Assembly: GCA_021811425.1 (NCBI GenBank)
Contig: JAJZPA010000004.1
Coordinates: forward strand, 1-44,806
Reading direction: 5' to 3'
DNA from: Bacillota bacterium
Lineage (GTDB): Bacteria; Bacillota; Desulfitobacteriia; Desulfitobacteriales; Desulfitobacteriaceae
Length of the DNA stretch: 44,806 nt
Within the stretch, counting starts at the first letter, position 1; each line of letters starts with the position of its first letter. Below the pieces are notes generated by a model. The model did no database searches and was not told where the DNA came from. It saw nothing but the letters and a program-made list of their open reading frames with translations. Below, piece after piece: positions 1 to 8,300 of the stretch. The position numbers and the translations under genes were made by a program.

Positions 1-2038
1 GGAAACCTGGTCAGACGTTGATCCTGCGTCTCAACCTACGATCGCTGAGTTGGGAAAGGACTTTTCAACCTATTTTGGGGAAGGGGAGGCTTCGTACAAA
101 CCTCCCGTCCATCTCACATCCTTGCGTGGATTTCGTACCTATTTTGACAACGCCGAGGAGTTATCTACGTCTGAACCGAACGAAAAGGCGTGGGAAGAAA
201 AGATAGGGGAAGAACACTATCCTGCCCAAATCGCGGGCCTGAGAGAACGTCTGAAGGGGACAATACGTGCCCCCTTAAATCGTGTTGAGCCGGGCAGCCT
301 GGATCCCGTGCAGTCGGAGGCAGCCAGGGAGTTTAGACGGGAAATATTGAGTAGGGAGAATGAGGCAATCCTTGTTATGGGCGAGCCAGAGGAGAGCTGC
401 CATGCTAGCGGGGCGGAAGAAGGTTCGTCTATCAGCGAGCAGGAAAAACGCTTGTCCCGGGGCGAGAAGGAAGTGGGGCCGAACCACATAAGGCCTGAAA
501 CGATCCCGCTCAGGAGAGAGCCCGAATTGAGCCTGAGTAGTAGAGAGGCAGAGATGCCTGTGCTCCAGCCGGAGGCCAGCGTGCCCGGTGGGAGACCGGA
601 GGCAGAGCGGCCCCGTAAAAACTGGAAGCTTCCGGATTTAGAACTATTGGAACCCCAGGCTCAGGTTGCTGATATTCAGGAAACGGATACCCCCAAATTG
701 TTGGAAGGGGTTTTGCAGGATTTCGGGGTTAAAGCCAAGGTAATCCGGGTTGCCTGCGGACCGGTAATCACACGTTATGAACTGGCCCCGGCTCCTGGAG
801 TCAAGATCAGCCGCATTGTGAACTTGGCAGATGATATCGCCTTAGCTTTGGCGGCGCGTGATGTGCGGATTGAAGCCCCGATACCTGGCAAGGCGGCTAT
901 CGGGATTGAGATTCCGAATAAGCGGCCAAGAGCGGTAACCTTTCGTGAAGTGCTGGATACGTCCGCCTATCGCCAAAATTCCTCCCGGTTGAAAGTAACG
1001 TTAGGTAAGGACATCGGCAATCAGGCCATCGTTGGGGATTTGAGCAAGATGCCGCATCTTTTAGTAGCGGGAGCAACAGGATCCGGCAAGAGTGTCTGCA
1101 TTACGTCGATCATTAATTCCCTCTTGTTTAATGCCAAGCCAGATGAAGTGAGATTCCTCCTTATCGACCCAAAGATGGTTGAGCTGAACCTTTATAACGG
1201 AGTTCCCCATCTTTTAGCTCCAGTGGTGACCGATCCGCAAAAGGCAGCGGTGGCGCTGAAGTGGATTGTGAAAGAAATGGAAACTCGTTATGAGTTGTTT
1301 GCTGCCGCTGGAGTGCGGGACATTGCCCGTTATAACCAGGCGAAACTGAGTGCAGGGCAGGGAGTGGTTGGAACCCTGCCGTTTATCCTCGTTATCATTG
1401 ATGAACTGGCTGATCTGATGCTCGTTGCACCTGGCGATGTGGAAGAAGCGATTTGCCGCCTGGCGCAAATGGCACGTGCGGCGGGGATTCACTTAGTCAT
1501 CGCGACTCAGCGCCCCTCGGTCGATGTGATTACGGGAGTGATTAAGGCAAATATCCCGAGCCGTATTTCCTTCGCGGTCAGTTCTCAGATTGATTCGCGC
1601 ACGATTCTGGATGCTGTGGGAGCGGAAAAGCTGATCGGTAAAGGGGATATGCTTTACTCGCCGCTGGGCGTGACCAAGCCGATGCGTGTCCAAGGTTGCT
1701 TAGTGACCGATGATGAGGTGGAACGGATCATTCAGCATTGGAAAGCTCAGGGGAAACCCGAGTACTTAGATCCGGAGAGCCTGTTTGCCGAAACGGGCAG
1801 AAAAGGGGAAGAGAATAACGGGTTGGAGGATGACCTGTTTGTGGATGCGGGGAAGCTCCTTATCAATACGGGCATGGCTTCGGTCACTTTCCTCCAGAGG
1901 CGGATGAAGCTTGGGTATGCCCGAGCAGCCCGCATCATGGACATGCTGGAAGAGCAGGGTGTGGTTGGGCCTTATGAAGGTAGCAAACCTCGTCAGATCC
2001 TTATCAGCATCGAGGAGTTTGAGGAGCGGTTCGGGTAA
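1..2038 (+). CDS. ftsK: FtsK/SpoIIIE-family DNA translocase, 5' end outside the window
   Basis: Hexameric ATP-driven double-stranded DNA pump that moves chromosomes through the division or sporulation septum. The frame is open from base 2, so the start and the usual N-terminal membrane helices should lie upstream; a TTG at 50 has no convincing ribosome site. Counting from base 50, residues 1-200 are a charged, proline-containing linker. The motor follows, with Walker A GATGSGKSV near 340 and Walker B FILVIIDELADLM near 450. A C-terminal winged-helix gamma domain (about 594-657, LLINTGMASVTFLQRRMKLGYARA in part) normally reads polar DNA motifs. Motor and gamma domain are intact. The motor is certain; whether it is the vegetative FtsK/SftA type or sporulation SpoIIIE cannot be decided without the N-terminus. 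Confidence 0.93.
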   Translation, partial: ETWSDVDPASQPTIAELGKDFSTYFGEGEASYKPPVHLTSLRGFRTYFDNAEELSTSEPNEKAWEEKIGEEHYPAQIAGLRERLKGTIRAPLNRVEPGSLDPVQSEAAREFRREILSRENEAILVMGEPEESCHASGAEEGSSISEQEKRLSRGEKEVGPNHIRPETIPLRREPELSLSSREAEMPVLQPEASVPGGRPEAERPRKNWKLPDLELLEPQAQVADIQETDTPKLLEGVLQDFGVKAKVIRVACGPVITRYELAPAPGVKISRIVNLADDIALALAARDVRIEAPIPGKAAIGIEIPNKRPRAVTFREVLDTSAYRQNSSRLKVTLGKDIGNQAIVGDLSKMPHLLVAGATGSGKSVCITSIINSLLFNAKPDEVRFLLIDPKMVELNLYNGVPHLLAPVVTDPQKAAVALKWIVKEMETRYELFAAAGVRDIARYNQAKLSAGQGVVGTLPFILVIIDELADLMLVAPGDVEEAICRLAQMARAAGIHLVIATQRPSVDVITGVIKANIPSRISFAVSSQIDSRTILDAVGAEKLIGKGDMLYSPLGVTKPMRVQGCLVTDDEVERIIQHWKAQGKPEYLDPESLFAETGRKGEENNGLEDDLFVDAGKLLINTGMASVTFLQRRMKLGYARAARIMDMLEEQGVVGPYEGSKPRQILISIEEFEERFG

Positions 2039-2150
2039 TTCGATATTCGATATTCAATATTTAAAGTTCGCTACTTGGGCATGATTTGAAGATTGGTTTG
2101 TTTGAAACTCCATAGACTTAGATGACAACGTAAGGGTAAAGCTTTTGAAG

Positions 2151-2190
2151 AGAGAACGGGGTCAGACATAGATGTCTGACCCCGTTCTCT
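2151..2190. repeat. Perfect 19-bp inverted repeat (REP-like)
   Basis: Arms 2151-2169 and 2172-2190 are exact reverse complements around a 2-nt spacer, with core GGGGTCAGACAT / ATGTCTGACCCC. It lies between ftsK and the glucan synthase gene. There is no clear U-tract (CTTTGCTTG follows), so it resembles a dispersed palindromic element more than a classical terminator, although an RNA copy would fold very stably. The rest of 2039-2331 holds a short AT-rich run (CGATATTCGATATTCAATATT) and no gene. Confidence 0.75.
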
Positions 2191-2331
2191 TTGCTTGATC
2201 GATTTTCGGCGAACGTGGTGCCGTGGAGTATTCTTTTCCCCAGCAACCTTTCTCCAAACCCATGCATGATCTGAAGCAAATTGGGTACAATTAATAAGGA
2301 TTGCAAATTCCAGGATTCATGGAGAAGGTGT

Positions 2332-5300
2332 ATGAAGCTAAATACTGCCTATAACCTTGTGGATGAGAGACCACTAAAAGATATTGTTCTCAATCATGAT
2401 GAACTCCTGCACCATGCGTTTGAAATTTCGAATTTTCATGCTCAGGCGGGAACCGGAAGGAAAAGGCTTTCCTTGATTCCACGGGTGAAAGAAAATGCCC
2501 GCTTCCTCCAGAAGGCCCATCGGGAAGTAAATGCTTATGTCCAAACGACAAAGGATATGGTTCCGGCTGTAGAATGGTTTTTGGACAACTATTACTTGTT
2601 GAAAGATTTATCGCAGGATATTCAGTCCAATCTCCCTTCCCGTTATGATCGGCAGCTTCCGCGTTTAGCAGGGGGAGTGTTCCAAGGGTATCCCAGGGTT
2701 TATGCCTTAATGGTGGAACTTATTGAGCACACGGATAGTCAGTTGGATGGGGATAGCCTCAGGGACTTTATCAATACCTATCAGGAGCAAGTCCCATTAT
2801 CTAGCGGAGAACTCTGGGCGACTCCCATCATGTTAAAGGTTGCTCTTTTGGAGAACGTGCGCCGCTTAACGGAGCAAATTCTGGATATTCAGCACGAGCG
2901 GGAGGCGGCCGAAAAATGGCTCGCACCCTTTCGGTATGCTGAACACAGTGCCCAGGAATGGGACGAGGTCTTAGAGAAGGCCGAAGAGCCTGCTTCCTTT
3001 TCGCCTGCTTTTGGGGAAAGGCTTTTGAAACGTGTGCGTGAGATGGGGCTGGATGGGCTGCCCCTCCTGCATTGGCTCGACCGTGCGGTGGCCCGCCATG
3101 ATACCACGGTTGAAAATTTAGCGAAGCTCGCGCATCAACAGCAAGCCGCTTTTCAAGTGTCCATGGGGCATGCGATCGGGAGCTTGCGCTTCTTGAGCGC
3201 TGAGGATTGGCCGCGCTTTTTTGAAGCTATTAGCCTGGTGGAGCGGGTACTGCAAATAGATCCGAGCGAAGTATATGCGGCGATGGATTTTGAGTCGCGG
3301 GATGCCTATCGCCATGAAGTGGAAAAATTAGCCCATCGTTTTGCCATCCCGGAGACACTGGTAGCACGTAAAGTCCTGGCAGAAAGCCAAAAGGTGCAGA
3401 ACATGCCAGGAAAGCATGTAGGCTTTTACCTTCTGGGCCTTGGACGGGAAAGTTTGGAGAAGGAGTTTGAAAAGGAGTGGGGTCCGGTTCGCAATACCTG
3501 GTGCGAACTGCGCCGCTTTGTCAAACACCATCCCGGTGGGTTCTATTTTGGGGGGATGGGAGTCACCCTGGTGTGTCTCTATTTTCTCATCCTTCAGGCT
3601 GTCCGCTCTCAGGGCATATTGTCCCCAAGGTTAGATCTTATTTTTCTACTCGCGTTCTTTCCCCTAAGCAGTAGCGCCATGATGCTCGTCAATTTTCTAG
3701 CGGCTCGAATTGTGCCGCCAACGTTTCTTCCGAAACTTGAACTCGGCGGTGGGGTTCCTGCCCACCTGCGTACGATGGTGGTCATTCCGACGCTCCTCCC
3801 TAGTGTTGCTCGAGTGCAGGAGCTGTTACAACAGCTTGAGGTCTACTACCTGGCCAATCAAGACCCGAATTTGCATTTTACCCTTTTAGGGGACTTTACC
3901 GATGCTCAGAGCGAGTCCATGCCTGGAGATGAAGCGATCCTAGCGGCCGCCAGCCGGGGGATCGAGCGTTTGAATCAAAAATATGGATCAGGGCAGTTTT
4001 TCTTTTTTCACCGCCACCGCCTTTGGAATCCCAAAGAGGGAGCATGGCTCGGCTGGGAACGCAAACGCGGGAAGCTGATTGAGTTTAATCGCCTCCTCAG
4101 CCGCAGCGGGCTTACCAGTTATTCTACACAGGTGGGAGATCTTTCTCTTTTGCCGACCGTGAAATATGTGATCACTCTGGATGCGGACACCCAGCTCATT
4201 CGCGGTACCGCTCGCAAGCTCGTGGGTGCATTGGCCCATCCTTTGCAAGCTGCCCGCTTGAGTGAAGATGGAAAGCGGGTGGAATCTGGGTATGGTCTTC
4301 TCCAGCCCCGGATTGGAGTCTCGGTTTCCGGTGCCCGTGCCTCGTTCTTTGCCCGCATTTTTTCCGGCAAGGTGGGGATTGATCCCTACACGGCCGCGAT
4401 TTCGGATGTATATCAAGATCTCTTCGGGGAAGGGATTTTTACGGGCAAAGGGATTTATGATGTGAACATTTTTCACCACTTAACGGGTGAACAATTTCCG
4501 GAGAATACGATTTTGAGCCATGACCTGATCGAAGGGATTTATGCCCGAACCGGCCTGGTTACGGATATTGAACTCATTGACGGCTATCCGGGCAAATATC
4601 ACGCCCACATGCGCCGCCTGCACCGCTGGGTGCGAGGGGACTGGCAGATTGCTCGCTGGTTGTTCGAACCCCTACCGCCCCTGTCTAAGTGGAAAATTTT
4701 TGACAATCTACGCCGCAGCCTCACTGCTCCGGCCGAAATCCTTCAGATGGCACTGGCCTTTGCGTTACTTCCGGGAGAACCGTGGCTTTGGGCGGGGATT
4801 GTGTTGACTGAACTTTTCTTGCCGGTTGTTTTATGTGCGGCCGGGTTTGCCTTTAATCCTAAGGCTAAAAGTGACGACCTGGGGCAGGAATTGCATCAAG
4901 GGATGATCCAAATTCTGATCCAGCTTATCTTCCTCCCTTATTTAGCCTATACGATGCTGGATGCGATTGGCCGCAGTCTCTATCGTCAGTGGGTAAGCCA
5001 TAAACACTTGTTGGAATGGGAGACAGCAGCGGCTGCTGAAAGGCGATTAGCTGTCAATATGAAAACCTCTTGGACCGAGATGTGGCCCGCCCTCAGCGTG
5101 GTGCTGGGCATCACAGGATGGGTTGGCGTTTCGCAACCGGGACATCTGATTTCTTTTCTTCCGTTTGTGCTTCTCTGGTTTTCCTCACCGTGGGTGGCTT
5201 ATCGCATTAGTCTGCCCCTTAGAAGTGAGATGAGCTCTCTGGGGGCGGAGGAACGCTTGGAACTCAGGGGTTGGGCGCGTCGGATCTGGGCTTTCTTTGA

Positions 5301-8300
5301 AGAATATGTGGGTCCTGAGGATAACTGGCTCCCGCCGGATAATATACAAATTTATCCACCAAATGGGGTGGCACACCGCACATCTCCGACGAATATCGCG
5401 CTCGCCCTGTTGGCGAATTTGGCTGCGCGTGATCTGGGGTACATCACGCTGGAAACTTTGCAGCAACGGGTGGAGAATACCCTCACGAGTATTGAGGGTT
5501 TAGAGCGCTGGAACGGGCATTTGTACAACTGGTATGATACCGTACAAAAGCGCCCGCTTCTACCCCTTTATGTCTCCACTGTGGACAGCGGTAATCTGAT
5601 CCTCTATCTCTTAACCTTAAAACAAGGGTTGGAAGAGGCCTTGGATTCACCCATACTGGATCATAAACTTCTTTACGGGCTGCGCGATACCTATGAGTTA
5701 TTAGCCCAAGCGGAGGCCAAGGAAAAGAACAAAGCAGGGGACGGGGAGGAAAACGACGCTCCAGACGACAGGGGAGGCGACGCTATAGAGGGAAAATATG
5801 CGGCTTTCGGCGGGGCCCTATTCGCATGCATTGCGGAAGCGGATGCCGGGCGACCCACTGGGTTTCAGGATTGGCTCGGCCTTATTGAACTTGGGTTAAA
5901 CGCTGGAATAAGCATACAGGGACAAAAAGACGGGCGTATTCGGAACACAGAGAGCAAAGAAGGTACGGAGGACACCGAGCAGGCAGAACTCGGAGAATGT
6001 GCAGAACATGCGGGGCATGCAGAGGATTCGGAACGTGAGGAAGTTTTGTATTGGGAAGAACGCCTGAGGGCCCAGGTGATGAGCCTTCACCAGGAAATGC
6101 AGGCCTTTTATCCGTGGTTGGGACAGTCTTGGGATGCGCTGGAAGAAGAACGTCTGCAAGATATTCTACCTACCTTTTCTCTACGGGAATTGAAAGCCCA
6201 ATATACCAAGTTGCAAGTGGACGGCTTATCAAGGTTAAAGGAAGAGGTTGCAGCGGGGCTTCAGGCTATTCAGGCTTTCTTGACTCGGGCACAGCACCAG
6301 CACAGGCGCTTGCAGGCCCTGGCGATGGTCATGGACTTTCGACCGCTTTATGATGCGGATCGCCAGCTTTTTTCCATCGGCTATCGTATTCATGACGGGG
6401 CCTTAGACAAATCCTACTATGATTTACTGGCATCCGAAGCCAGGCAGGCGAGTTTCATTGCCATAGCCAAAGGGGATGTCCCTCAGAGCCATTGGTTCCG
6501 CTTAGGCAGGAGCCTGACGGAGGTCAAAGGCCGCCGCGGGCTTGTCTCCTGGAGCGGGACGATGTTCGAATTCCTGATGCCGCTTTTAGTCATGCGCAAC
6601 TATGAGGGCACACTTCTCGATGAAACTTATCGCGCGATTGTCGAGGTTCAGCGCCTGTATGGGGAAGAACACCATATGCCCTGGGGGATCTCGGAGTCCG
6701 GCTTTTATGCCTTTGACGCCCAGCTCAACTATCAATACAAAGCCTTTGGGGTTCCCGGGTTGGGATTGAAACGGGGTCTAATTCAGGATCGGGTCATTGC
6801 CCCCTATGCTACTTTTCTTAGCTTAATGGTCGAACCCAAGGCAAGCGCGGCGAATGTCAGGCAGATGGCAAAGATGGGTTTTGCCGGACGCTATGGGCTT
6901 TATGAAGCGGTCGATTATACCCCGGAACGGTTACCGACGGGTGAGAATTACCGGATAGTCAAGAGTTTTATGGCGCATCACCAAGGGATGAGTTTCTTGG
7001 CGTTGACGAACGTCTTAGAGGAGAATTCTTTGCAGAAGCGCTTCCATGCCAATACCTTGGTGCAATCCGCTGAATTGTTGCTTCAGGAGCGGATTCCGGC
7101 GCAGGTGCAGGTCGTACCTCAGCCGGAGGAACGAGTCATTCTCTATGAGACGCGGCATGCACCCGGGGCGGAGGACAAGCGAGCCATCACCGTGACGAGT
7201 GCGGAGACGAGCATGCCGGTGGCGCACTTCGTTTCCAATGGCGAGTATTCTGTCATGCTGACAAATTCGGGCTCTGGCTACAGCCGCTTTAAGGATATTG
7301 CCGTCACGCGCTGGCGTGAGGATGTAACCCGGGATCATTGGGGGATGTATTTCTATATCCAAAACCTCAACTCTGGGAATGCTTGGTCAGCAACGCACCA
7401 GCCTTGGGGAGAGAGCGGTCAGGATTTCAAAGTGTCCTTTGCCCCGGATAAAGTGGAGTTCAACCGCAAAGACGGCAACCTGGCGACACGGACGGAGATC
7501 GTGGTTTCGCCAGAAGACCCAGTTGAGATCCGGCGCCTTTCTTTGAGCAATCAGAGCAAGCATGAGCGTACATTGGAGATTACGAGCTATTTCGAAGTGG
7601 TATTAGCCCGCCCCAACGATGACTTGGCCCATCCGGCCTTCAGCAACCTCTTTATCCAGACGGAATTTGAGCATCAATCCCTTCTCGCTTCGCGTCGACC
7701 GCGCCGGGAGGATCAGGAGCGTCTTTGGCTCATGCATACCGTGGCTTTGGAGGGGGAAGGTGTCGGTTCTCTGCAATATGAGACCGACAGGGCCCGCTTT
7801 ATTGGACGCGGCAGGACGCTCTCGCGCCCGCAGGCTTTGGAACCGAACCAACCCCTATCTAATTCGGTAGGCCAAGTCATCGATCCGATCATGAGCCTGA
7901 GGCAACGGGTACTTGTGCGGCCAGGACAGACCGTGAAGGTCTCCTTCTCGGTTGGGGTAGCGGCAAGCCGGGAGGAAGCAATTCGGCTTGCTGAGAAGTA
8001 TCGGAATCCGGCAGCTGTGAGCAGGGCTCATGAACTGGCTTGGAGCCACAGCCAAATGGAACTGCGATATTTGAATCTAACCCCGTCAGAAGCGAATGAG
8101 GCCTTGAGCCTGGCGGCTCACCTCGTATACACGAGCCCCTGCCGCCGGGATTTCCAGGAGATTTTAACCGAAAACAGTAAGGGGCAGTCAGGCCTTTGGG
8201 CTTATGCTATCTCCGGGGATCTACCACTGGTGCTTTTACGGGTACAGGAGTTTTCTGATTTAGATTTTGTGCGGGAGTTTCTGCGCGTCCATGAATACTG

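Noticed and set aside
3988-4479. Minus-strand 163-codon ORF inside the glucan synthase
   Set aside because: No homology recognisable, no ribosome site, and it opposes the conserved GT84 motifs; antisense shadow.
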